From positions 1 through 20,100 of IMG/VR virus record IMGVR_UViG_3300021963_000832: a DNA stretch of 20,100 bases. One strand, written 5' to 3'. Position numbers and translations under genes: made by a program. This document shows positions 1 through 4,501 of this stretch, one piece after another. Each line of letters opens with the position of its first letter. Position 1 is the stretch's first letter. The notes under the pieces are model-generated. The model saw only the letters and a list, made by a program, of their open reading frames with translations. It did not search any database and had not been told where the DNA came from. The stretch comes from a virus.

Positions 1-51
1 GTTGCACTTGGCGATTAGCGTTTCGATCTTCTCGCGTTCCTTAAGGCTCAT
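1..51 (-). CDS. N-terminus of a leftward phage gene (partial, cut by window edge)
   Basis: Only the first 17 codons are in the window (MSLKEREKIETLIAKCN); the rest lies to the left. The ATG at 51-49 is preceded on the minus strand by a good ribosome binding site (GGAGAGG, about 5 nt before the start). It follows the 56-residue gene in the same direction after a 77-nt gap that holds a perfect inverted repeat. The visible part is charged and probably helical. No family can be named. Confidence 0.6.
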   Translation of the reverse strand, partial: MSLKEREKIETLIAKCN

Positions 52-85
52 TGATCCTCTCCATTCCGAGCGACAACCGCCCGCC

Positions 86-119
86 ATTGCCCTACCACGA
101 TTGCACGCGGTAGGGCAAT
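86..119. repeat. Perfect 11-bp inverted repeat (hairpin) in an operon gap
   Basis: ATTGCCCTACC (86-96) is exactly complementary to GGTAGGGCAAT (109-119), with a 12-nt loop. It lies between two leftward genes. No run of T follows on either strand, so it is not a classical intrinsic terminator. An RNA processing site, a factor-dependent terminator or a protein-binding site are alternatives. Confidence 0.7.
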
Positions 120-128
120 AACTGACTG

Positions 129-299
129 TCAGTAACGCCCCGTTCGCTTGAACTTCCGCAAAGCAATCCGGCCCCGCGCTCTTGTGCGATATGGCTTGAG
201 GATGATGCACCCGCCGCCAACTTTGCCCGCGCTGGCTTCACTGAACATTGAAGACACAATAAACCAGGCGCGGTAACGTTTGATAAGACGCCAGCCCAT
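129..299 (-). CDS. Small basic protein, 56 aa, unknown function
   Basis: The start ATG (299-297) directly follows the TAA stop of the 309-residue gene (302-300), so translation is probably coupled. The protein begins MGWRLIKRYRAWFIV and ends RGRIALRKFKRTGRY. It is strongly cationic (many Arg/Lys), with a short semi-hydrophobic stretch at residues 11-20. It could bind nucleic acid or associate with membranes; nothing in the sequence decides this. It is supported as a gene by its exact fit between neighbours on the same strand rather than by any recognised family. Confidence 0.55.
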   Translation of the reverse strand: MGWRLIKRYRAWFIVSSMFSEASAGKVGGGCIILKPYRTRARGRIALRKFKRTGRY

Positions 300-1229
300 T
301 TAGACCAGCTCCAGTTGCTTCGCTATGCGCTCAATCTCAGGCCAAGCGATGAGATGGCACCCGGCCCTGACATTGCCTTCAGCATCGATACTGTCGATTT
401 GGAAGTGCCCTACGGCGATCCTGTGGCCGTTGGTTTCGAACGTCTTCCCATGCGCCCGGCACGCGGCGATAAACGTGAAGGCGCGCTTGGCATGATCGAG
501 CGGCACAGTCGCGCCCTGCGACGTTTGCAGCTCATCGCCTTTGACGCGCAGCAATGCCGGAATGCCGTAGTTCGTGCGATAGTGGTCCGTCTCGCCCTTG
601 AGCCACAACACCGCGCGTTCGGCTTCCGCAAGGCGTGCAATCTCGGCTTGGCGTGCGGCCTTAGCATCGCGTGCGGCTTTGGCCTTGGCACGCTTCGCAA
701 TGGCTTCCGGCGTGTTGTGCTTCTCGAAACGTGCAGCACGGTCCGCGATGACCTTATCGCAATCCAACTCAATATCAATTCTAGGCGCGGCAAGGCCGAA
801 CGCGGCGCAATAGTCGCCTAGTACCTCTAGAGCGCGCCGCGCGGGTGCGCTGTTACTGTCCCACGACCGTCGCCAGGCTTCAAGCGCGTCCCGATATTGC
901 TTTAGGAAATGTGCTTCGTTCGCTTTGTGGTCTAGCTCGTCACTGTGGCGGCTCTGGCCGCCGCGTGCGCCGATAGAAGGCACGCTGAAGCCGCGATAGT
1001 TCAAAGCGCGATAGATTGCGGGCTTATGCTTGCCGCGTGTCGTGTTGCTATAGCCTTCACAGTCGATTAGGGCGACTATGGTGCCCTTGATCGTGTGAAG
1101 CTTAGCGATTGGCGTTCGATACGAATAGATCGTATCGCCTTCAAACCAGAAATTGCCGTTGTTGGAACGCGCGCCGGTCTTCTTTTGATTGGCCCACAAG
1201 TGAGCCACCATTGAATTATTGTTCGACAT
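300..1229 (-). CDS. Conserved-type phage protein of unknown function, 309 aa
   Basis: This is the largest gene of the left operon. Residues about 11-45 (WANQKKTGARSNNGNFWFEG, then TIYSYRTPIAKL) have the look of a short domain found in many phage early proteins of unknown role: a WANQ-type start, a hydrophobic pattern ending in FEG, then an IYSY...PIA turn. The middle (about residues 170-205) is an Ala/Arg/Lys-rich predicted coiled coil. The C-terminal third resembles a compact mixed fold with no motif I recognise. The start is supported by GAGAGGG within the shared leader element (1230-1254). The 56-residue gene follows without a gap. No enzymatic residues are evident. Confidence 0.8.
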   Translation of the reverse strand: MSNNNSMVAHLWANQKKTGARSNNGNFWFEGDTIYSYRTPIAKLHTIKGTIVALIDCEGYSNTTRGKHKPAIYRALNYRGFSVPSIGARGGQSRHSDELDHKANEAHFLKQYRDALEAWRRSWDSNSAPARRALEVLGDYCAAFGLAAPRIDIELDCDKVIADRAARFEKHNTPEAIAKRAKAKAARDAKAARQAEIARLAEAERAVLWLKGETDHYRTNYGIPALLRVKGDELQTSQGATVPLDHAKRAFTFIAACRAHGKTFETNGHRIAVGHFQIDSIDAEGNVRAGCHLIAWPEIERIAKQLELV

Positions 1230-1254
1230 TTTAGCTTCCCTCTCAGGGTTTGCA
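1230..1254 (-). promoter_or_regulatory. Shared leader element, copy A (diverged)
   Basis: On the minus strand this copy reads CTGCAAACCCTGAGAGGGAA just before the ATG at 1229. It keeps the core CCCTGAGAGGG palindrome with the ribosome binding site but differs at the edges from the other copies. The TGA in the core (1245-1243) is also the stop codon of the upstream 100-residue gene, so this copy doubles as the end of a coding region. Confidence 0.75.
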
Positions 1255-1545
1255 GTTAAGATGGGGATAGGCTTTCAGGTGAGTTTCTAACGCGGCTTGC
1301 GCGTCTCGTTTGCGAGGCCAGCCGATACGCACTTTGCCATTGTAGTGTTTGGCCTTGCCATGCCGGACGAAACCGCAAAGCATGACATAGCGGCCTTTTC
1401 CTTTATCCGGGCCATCGGCGTGAACGCCATACTTGTTGGGATCGCGGCCGAAAATGAACCAGCCTGGACCATCGGCGTTTGTGCTCTTTCGCACAAAGAA
1501 ATCCCGGAACTGTGTCCCGTCATAGCCTTCACTGGAAAAATTCAT
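1243..1545 (-). CDS. Small phage protein, 100 aa, unknown function
   Basis: The protein runs from MNFSSEGYDG to LNCKP. Around residues 25-45 it has aromatic and Gly-rich segments (GPGWFIFGRDPNKYG), and the C-terminal half is basic (KAKHYNGKVRIGWPRKRD). I do not recognise a family. The start at 1545 has AGGAGGG in the shared leader (copy B). The stop TGA is embedded in the leader of the next gene, leaving only 13 nt to the next ATG. An overlapping minus-strand frame (1287-1532) is a shadow. Confidence 0.75.
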   Translation of the reverse strand: MNFSSEGYDGTQFRDFFVRKSTNADGPGWFIFGRDPNKYGVHADGPDKGKGRYVMLCGFVRHGKAKHYNGKVRIGWPRKRDAQAALETHLKAYPHLNCKP

Positions 1546-1575
1546 TTGCTGTCCCTCCTAGGGTGTGCAGTGTGG
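1546..1575 (-). promoter_or_regulatory. Shared leader element, copy B
   Basis: On the minus strand it reads CCACACTGCACACCCTAGGA followed by GGGACAGCAA and the ATG at 1545. It matches copies C-E except inside the palindrome centre (CCCTAGGAGGG instead of CCCTGAGAGGG), where the CCCT and AGGG arms are kept. Confidence 0.85.
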
Positions 1576-1587
1576 TTGGCAATCTGT

Positions 1588-1613
1588 AATGCAGCATTGT
1601 TAAATGCTGCATT
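1588..1613. repeat. Perfect 11-bp stem with 4-nt loop after the 187-aa gene
   Basis: AATGCAGCATT (1588-1598) pairs exactly with AATGCTGCATT (1603-1613) around the loop GTTA. It sits 8 nt beyond the stop of the leftward 187-residue gene and just upstream of leader copy B. No clear T-tract follows on the minus strand. It may be a weak terminator, an mRNA-stabilising hairpin or an RNase III site. Confidence 0.75.
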
Positions 1614-1621
1614 GGAGACTG

Positions 1622-2185
1622 TCAATCCGCTTTCGGATTTACCAGTGCGCCAGTCACCACATCATAAACTGGATATGGTGCCTTACCTTCCTCGAACCAA
1701 TCATGTCCGAGGCAATAGGTCTTGACGCCATTTGCGTTGACAATGTTTTCGGCGTTGTCCAGGTCGCCAGCGCCGGGAACACAGGGCGAGCAAAACGGTG
1801 CTAGGGTGTAGTAAGGCGATTGGAGAACGAACACATTCACATCAAGACACGTTGCCAGTTCATACTCGTCGTCCGAATAGGTATGGTCTAGCGGGTCATC
1901 CGGGAAAGCATCGGCGCTGTCCACGGTAATTTCGCAATCCTCGCAAGCATAGTCCGCACAACCAGAGCCATATTGTTCGAACGCACTGGCATCTACCGCA
2001 TCGGACAAATCCGTTAGTGGTGCTATACCTTCAGCGTAGCATTTCGGGCAACAAGGTGGACCATATTGTGGTTCGCTCTCATCATACCAGGCTTGCCCGA
2101 CCGTGCCTTGTGCTATGACGCCATAGCGTATGCCAGTAACACGATCGATGTTCGTTCGTCCCATTCCATAATCGATGCCAGTCAT
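1622..2185 (-). CDS. Acidic Cys-rich conserved-type phage protein, 187 aa, possible zinc ribbon
   Basis: The protein starts MTGIDYGMGRTNIDRVTGIR and has the general pattern of a phage early protein of unknown function: an N-terminal GMG.TNID..TGIRYGVI segment, a middle Asp/Glu-rich part, then SPYYTLAPFCSPCVPGAGDL at about residues 122-141 and YCLGHDWFEEGKAPYPV near the end. Cysteine pairs CCPKC (about residues 45-49) and CADYACEDC (about 76-84) could bind a metal ion. Net charge is strongly negative. The start at 2185 has GAGAGGG in leader copy C. Function is unknown; being shared across unrelated phages suggests an early host- or nucleotide-related role, which is inference only. Confidence 0.85.
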   Translation of the reverse strand: MTGIDYGMGRTNIDRVTGIRYGVIAQGTVGQAWYDESEPQYGPPCCPKCYAEGIAPLTDLSDAVDASAFEQYGSGCADYACEDCEITVDSADAFPDDPLDHTYSDDEYELATCLDVNVFVLQSPYYTLAPFCSPCVPGAGDLDNAENIVNANGVKTYCLGHDWFEEGKAPYPVYDVVTGALVNPKAD

Positions 2186-2215
2186 TTCGCTGTCCCTCTC
2201 AGGGTGTGCAGTGTG
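2186..2215 (-). promoter_or_regulatory. Shared leader element, copy C
   Basis: On the minus strand it is CACACTGCACACCCTGAGAG then GGACAGCGAA before the ATG at 2185. It fills practically the whole gap between the 81-residue gene (ends 2219) and the 187-residue gene, so gap and leader are the same unit. Confidence 0.85.
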
Positions 2216-2218
2216 AAG

Positions 2219-2464
2219 CTAGATTTTTAGCACGGTATAGTCGAGCACGTCACCGCCCTTGTAATCCGCGCCAGTGTGCAAATCATAAGACCAGGTGAAG
2301 CGTGCCTCATCATCGCATGACACTATGGTTTCGCCTTCCTCCAGCTCGCGTGCCTCCCAAGCATCGCACAACGCAATTTCGGCGTCGGTCATGCCCGAGC
2401 TGTCACCGTTGATTAGGTATGATGCCCAATAAGCCGAGCCTGTAATTGTTCGAGTAGTGGCCAT
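2219..2464 (-). CDS. Small acidic phage protein, 81 aa, unknown function
   Basis: The N-terminal half (AYWASYLINGDSSGMTDAEI at about residues 11-30) is followed by an acidic helix (CDAWEARELEEGE), and the end is RFTWSYDLHTGADYKGGDVL then a beta-like DYTVL. This arrangement resembles small early proteins in many unrelated phages, none with a known role to my knowledge. The start at 2464 is set by GAGAGGG in leader copy D. It is followed closely by the 187-residue gene. Confidence 0.8.
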   Translation of the reverse strand: MATTRTITGSAYWASYLINGDSSGMTDAEIALCDAWEARELEEGETIVSCDDEARFTWSYDLHTGADYKGGDVLDYTVLKI

Positions 2465-2494
2465 TTGCTGTCCCTCTCAGGGTGTGCAGTGTGG
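2465..2494 (-). promoter_or_regulatory. Shared leader element, copy D
   Basis: On the minus strand it is CCACACTGCACACCCTGAGA then GGGACAGCAA before the ATG at 2464. It is nearly identical to copy C, differing in the last bases before the start. It directly abuts the 14-bp inverted repeat at 2495. Confidence 0.85.
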
Positions 2495-2544
2495 AAACAA
2501 CGCAAGCCATATCACGTTGGTTGCGAAATAGGCTTGCGTTGTTT
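2495..2544. repeat. Perfect 14-bp inverted repeat between two leftward genes
   Basis: AAACAACGCAAGCC (2495-2508) is exactly complementary to GGCTTGCGTTGTTT (2531-2544), with a 22-nt loop. It lies in the 100-nt gap between the 67- and 81-residue genes and touches leader copy D. The transcript would form a long stable stem. There is no T-tract, so an RNase III processing or stability element is as likely as a terminator. Confidence 0.8.
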
Positions 2545-2564
2545 GGATCATTTGAGCAATTTAA

Positions 2565-2768
2565 TTAGGCGCGATCTGTTGCAGCTTCGTCTAAGGCCAG
2601 GGCTTGCGCCCGTGCCTGGAGCTGTTTCGCCATGCCTTCGTTACACTCGGCAATTCTGACCTGGCTGTCTTTGCCGTGGCGAGCATCAGGCTTGCGCTCT
2701 CGCCACTCTCTCGCGTCGAGCAAGAGCATTGCCGCGGCATTAAGTAATAGGGTGCTGGTCGGTTGCAT
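2565..2768 (-). CDS. Small Ala-rich helical protein, 67 aa, first gene of the left operon
   Basis: The sequence starts MQPTSTLLLNAAAMLLLDAR and continues as a basic/Gln-rich helical stretch to DEAATDRA. The N-terminal hydrophobic segment is short and amphipathic, not a clear membrane span. The start at 2768 is supported by the shared leader (copy E), which is the main reason to accept it. A longer minus-strand frame (2591-2950) overlaps it in another phase but has no ribosome binding site. Function unknown. Confidence 0.7.
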   Translation of the reverse strand: MQPTSTLLLNAAAMLLLDAREWRERKPDARHGKDSQVRIAECNEGMAKQLQARAQALALDEAATDRA

Positions 2769-2795
2769 TTGCTGTCCCTCTTAGGGTGTGCGTGG
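2769..2795 (-). promoter_or_regulatory. Shared leader element, copy E
   Basis: On the minus strand it reads CCACGCACACCCTAAGAGGG then ACAGCAA and the ATG at 2768. Compared with copies C and D it lacks a few bases at its outer end and has CCCTAAGAGGG in the core, again keeping CCCT and AGGG. Confidence 0.8.
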
Positions 2796-2828
2796 TACTG
2801 GTCTAAAACCGCGTTCGGGTTCGTTTGT

Positions 2829-2881
2829 CCGGTTGGCGGAGCGGATGGAGCTACGTGGAACTCCGCCATCCGCCGCACCGG
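2829..2881. repeat. Long imperfect inverted repeat in the left-operon leader
   Basis: The outer arms CCGGT (2829-2833) and ACCGG (2877-2881) pair, as do TGGCGGAG and CTCCGCCA or, alternatively, GCGGATGG and CCATCCGC inside. Two mutually exclusive inner pairings are possible. It lies in the probable 5' untranslated region of the leftward operon. Confidence 0.5.
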
Positions 2882-2962
2882 CACAACGTGACCGAACGTA
2901 TCAGCCAGGAATGAGAAAGTAAAGAGTTTATTTGCATGGCTGATATGCATCTAGCACATATT

Positions 2963-2979
2963 AAGCAATTATATTGCAC
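2963..2979. promoter_or_regulatory. Operator-like 17-mer, site 1
   Basis: AAGCAATTATATTGCAC. The central 13 bases are a GCAAT-TAT-ATTGC palindrome, identical in the core to the consensus GCGCAATTATATTGCGC; the outer two bases on each side diverge. It is the site nearest the left operon. Confidence 0.6.
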
Positions 2980-3018
2980 CTATTCGACCGACCATTGGCC
3001 TTATATTCCATCTTGACC

Positions 3019-3035
3019 GCGCAATTATATTACAC
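3019..3035. promoter_or_regulatory. Operator-like 17-mer, site 2, after a TTGACC box
   Basis: GCGCAATTATATTACAC begins immediately after TTGACC (3013-3018). The left half is perfect and the right half has ACAC for GCGC. The box-then-operator layout is the same as at the capsid promoter (11510-11533). Confidence 0.65.
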
Positions 3036-3040
3036 ACCAC

Positions 3041-3068
3041 GTCAGCTCGCCTGGGGCTGCGAGCTGAC
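3041..3068. repeat. Perfect 10-bp hairpin
   Basis: GTCAGCTCGC (3041-3050) pairs exactly with GCGAGCTGAC (3059-3068) around the loop CTGGGGCT. It lies 5 nt after operator site 2. No T-tract follows on the plus strand. Confidence 0.7.
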
Positions 3069-3156
3069 AGGGTATTGCCCCGTATTGCCCTGTGATCTAT
3101 CGCATTCTGCGGCCAACCACACCCCGATACCGTTAACGGCCGGTATATTGTGATGT

Positions 3157-3162
3157 TATAAT
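3157..3162 (+). promoter_or_regulatory. Possible rightward -10 box (TATAAT)
   Basis: A perfect TATAAT lies 18 nt after TTAACG (3133-3138), which matches the -35 consensus at four of six positions. Operator site 3 starts nine bases downstream, where a repressor would block the start point. In AT-rich DNA such a match can be chance. Confidence 0.35.
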
Positions 3163-3170
3163 ATTACATT

Positions 3171-3187
3171 ACGCAATATAATTGCGC
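3171..3187. promoter_or_regulatory. Operator-like 17-mer, site 3
   Basis: ACGCAATATAATTGCGC, whose reverse complement is GCGCAATTATATTGCGT: one mismatch from the consensus palindrome, in the opposite orientation of the central TAT. Confidence 0.7.
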
Positions 3188-3201
3188 ACGCTGGGATATT
3201 C

Positions 3202-3218
3202 GCGCAATATTGTTGCGT
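3202..3218. promoter_or_regulatory. Operator-like 17-mer, site 4
   Basis: GCGCAATATTGTTGCGT. Left arm GCGCAAT is perfect; the right arm has two differences from ATTGCGC. It lies 14 nt after site 3. Confidence 0.55.
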
Positions 3219-3227
3219 GGATTATTC

Positions 3228-3244
3228 GCGCAATGATATTTCGG
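3228..3244. promoter_or_regulatory. Operator-like 17-mer, site 5 (degenerate right half)
   Basis: GCGCAATGATATTTCGG. The left arm is perfect and the right arm is partly preserved (ATTTCGG for ATTGCGC). Sites 3-5 start at 31- and 26-bp intervals, roughly three and two and a half helical turns. Confidence 0.45.
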
Positions 3245-3266
3245 AGGCGGGGGGTGGGGTGGGAGG
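3243..3266 (+). other. G-rich tract, candidate packaging (cos-like) or quadruplex region
   Basis: From 3243 to 3266 the plus strand is almost all G (runs of six, four and three G separated by single T), followed by GCACCCCC. It lies about 130 bp before the small terminase gene, where packaging sites often are. The structure could form a G-quadruplex. There is no direct evidence of cleavage here. Confidence 0.3.
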
Positions 3267-3319
3267 CACCCCCGGAATTTCCGCCATTAAATATTGATTG
3301 GCTCAACTCTATATCGCGC

Positions 3320-3351
3320 GGGACTTTTTTGAAAAACTTGGGTTTTTAGTC
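3320..3351 (+). repeat. Hairpin with two alternative pairings upstream of terminase
   Basis: AAAAA (3332-3336) can pair either with the preceding TTTTT run (3325-3330) or, as AAAAAC, with GTTTTT downstream (3342-3347). GGACT (3321-3325) and AGTCC (3348-3352) can close the second form. It lies just before the TTGACA box at 3355. Confidence 0.4.
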
Positions 3352-3354
3352 CTA

Positions 3355-3383
3355 TTGACAATTAAATCCCGAATTGTTAACCC
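3355..3383 (+). promoter_or_regulatory. Candidate terminase promoter (TTGACA, weak -10)
   Basis: A perfect -35 TTGACA (3355-3360) is followed after 17 nt by TAACCC (3378-3383), a poor -10. Transcription from it would begin at about 3390, on or next to the chosen ATG of the small terminase gene, which has no ribosome binding site. Confidence 0.4.
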
Positions 3384-3390
3384 TCCTAAC

Positions 3391-3942
3391 ATGACAAACG
3401 ATTTGATCGATCTTCAAGCTGAAGGCTCCTACGGACCCGCAATGCGGGCGCTCGGGACCGACCGCCAACGCCGGTTCGTCATCGCGCTCCTCGAATTGGG
3501 CGACATGAACCATACGCGCGCCGCCGCGATGGCAGGCTATGCCGGGACCACCGGCAACGCCATGCGGGTGATTGCTCACCGCCTGTTCCATGACGACCGC
3601 GTGCAGGCTGCAATTCACGAGGAGGCTACCCGCCGCTTGGCCTCGGGCAAGATCATGGCGGTGTCGAAGCTCCTCGACATTGCCAACAGCGCACCGGAGC
3701 CTAAAGACAAGCTCAAGGCCATCGGCATGATCCTCAACCGCGTTGGGATGCACGAGAAGACCGAACATCACGTCACCACGATGGACTTGAGCAAGACCGA
3801 CGACGCAATGATCGAGCGCATCAAATCCTTGGCCGCGAAGCTCGGTCTCGACCAACGGGCCCTGTTGGGTGAAGCTGGCGTGGTCGATGCCGAGTTCACC
3901 GAAGTCGAAAGCTCCACCGAAGGCATCGAGGATATCTTGTGA
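3391..3942 (+). CDS. terS: Terminase small subunit
   Basis: Recognises phage DNA and delivers it to the large subunit for packaging. The 183-residue protein has the usual small-terminase layout: a helical N-terminus (TDRQRRFVIALLELGDM), a helix-turn-helix DNA-binding region at about residues 38-72 (MNHTRAAAMAGYAG... RLFHDDRVQAAI), a central helical oligomerisation part, and an acidic tail (AEFTEVESSTEGIEDIL) that would contact the large subunit. I chose ATG 3391, not the upstream TTG at 3298, because residues before it look non-protein and a promoter box lies inside that stretch. No Shine-Dalgarno sequence precedes 3391, so leaderless translation is possible; ATG 3442 is an alternative. Its stop overlaps the next start (GTGA). 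Confidence 0.85.
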   Translation: MTNDLIDLQAEGSYGPAMRALGTDRQRRFVIALLELGDMNHTRAAAMAGYAGTTGNAMRVIAHRLFHDDRVQAAIHEEATRRLASGKIMAVSKLLDIANSAPEPKDKLKAIGMILNRVGMHEKTEHHVTTMDLSKTDDAMIERIKSLAAKLGLDQRALLGEAGVVDAEFTEVESSTEGIEDIL

Positions 3943-4070
3943 GATTTGTAATCCTGTTCTTCGTGTCGTGCGTTGTCGTCGGTCTCGTGGTCGATTATTT
4001 TGTGTACCGGCCGGAACGAATGGGCCAGAGTGATTGCCGACGCGGGTGTATCGACACGCCGAAGGAATGA
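3939..4070 (+). CDS. Small single-span membrane protein, 43 aa
   Basis: A GTG start (3939) overlaps the TGA stop of the small terminase gene. The protein starts with a hydrophobic span (FVILFFVSCVVVGLVVDYFV, residues 3-22), then a short Arg- and Cys-containing tail ending DTPKE. One membrane span with a cytoplasmic or periplasmic tail is the likely topology. No family is recognised. The exact overlap on one side and the short gap before the next gene support it as real. Confidence 0.6.
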   Translation: MRFVILFFVSCVVVGLVVDYFVYRPERMGQSDCRRGCIDTPKE

Positions 4071-4079
4071 GGATTTGCT

Positions 4080-4373
4080 ATGAGCATCGTCCAGTGCGGA
4101 GTAGGTTGTGGCTGCACCGGCAACTTCTGTCTCTACAACAAATTCGGAATGGAGGAGGGCAACATGCCTGTCATCAATGTGAAGTCACCCGAGATCGCAC
4201 AGATGGATCAGGAAGCCGAACGGCAACGGCAGCATCAGGAATGGCTTGACCAGATTGCCCCGCCGCTTGATGGCCGGGTGGAACGCTGGGGCGATGTTGC
4301 AATCGTCACTGGCGTCATCCTCGGCGGGCTGCTCATCCTGCGCGGCTTGTCCTACATGATCCTCGGCCTCTGA
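4080..4373 (+). CDS. C-terminally anchored membrane protein with two possible starts (97 or 69 aa)
   Basis: ATG 4080 has GAGG about 7 nt upstream. A second in-frame ATG at 4164 has a much stronger site, GGAGGAGGG (4151-4159), written into the codons for MEEGN. The long form adds a Cys-rich N-terminus (QCGVGCGCTGNFC, residues 5-17). Both forms share a charged helix (QMDQEAERQRQHQEWLDQ) and a C-terminal membrane span of about 20 residues (VAIVTGVILGGLLILRGLSY). The function is unknown. The stop overlaps the next start (TGATG). Confidence 0.7.
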   Translation: MSIVQCGVGCGCTGNFCLYNKFGMEEGNMPVINVKSPEIAQMDQEAERQRQHQEWLDQIAPPLDGRVERWGDVAIVTGVILGGLLILRGLSYMILGL

Positions 4374-4501
4374 TGATCTTCTATTCCGATTGGGAGCGCA
4401 CCCCGCTCTGGCTCGTGCTGTGTGGCTATCGATCCTTCCGCCGACGCAAGTGGGAAGGCGACCCTGCCGAGCACGCCTACGTCTGGGAGTACAGCGAGTG
4501 A
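4373..4501 (+). CDS. Tiny basic protein, 42 aa, unknown function
   Basis: MIFYSDWERTPLWLVLCGYR then SFRRRKWEGDP... to VWEYSE. ATG 4373 overlaps the preceding TGA, and its own TGA overlaps the GTG start of the large terminase, so it sits exactly between two coupled genes. It is Trp- and Arg-rich. No family is recognised; the double overlap is the evidence. Confidence 0.6.
   Translation: MIFYSDWERTPLWLVLCGYRSFRRRKWEGDPAEHAYVWEYSE

Larger units (their letters stand above)
2796..3390. other. Divergent control region without a credible gene
   Basis: This 595-bp stretch separates the leftward operon from the rightward one and must hold the start sites for both. It contains, in order: a long imperfect hairpin (2829-2881), operator-like 17-mers at 2963, 3019, 3171, 3202 and 3228, a perfect hairpin (3041-3068) followed by two direct copies of GTATTGCCC (3072-3080 and 3082-3090), a 10-bp palindrome CCGTTAACGG (3130-3139), a consensus TATAAT (3157-3162), a G-rich tract (3243-3266), and a TTGACA box at 3355. 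It is clearly more AT-rich than the genes around it. The only long frame inside, on the minus strand up to 2950, has no ribosome binding site. Confidence 0.8.

Noticed and set aside
315-821. 168-residue plus-strand frame near the left edge
   Set aside because: It is antisense to the 309-residue leftward gene, which has a ribosome binding site and the shared leader.
1230-2795. CRISPR-like array
   Set aside because: The repeated leader is separated by whole genes of different lengths, not by equal spacers.
2591-2950. 119-residue minus-strand frame upstream of the left operon
   Set aside because: It overlaps the 67-residue gene in another phase, has no ribosome binding site, and runs through the leader copy E.
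3298-3390. TTG-started N-terminal extension of the small terminase
   Set aside because: It lacks a ribosome site, covers the A/T-run hairpin and the TTGACA box, and translates into a sequence unlike the start of this family.
4390-4497. N-terminal extension of the large terminase
   Set aside because: It lies entirely within the 42-residue gene and has Ala/Arg/Pro-rich out-of-phase composition; GTG 4498 has GGAG and a GTGA overlap.
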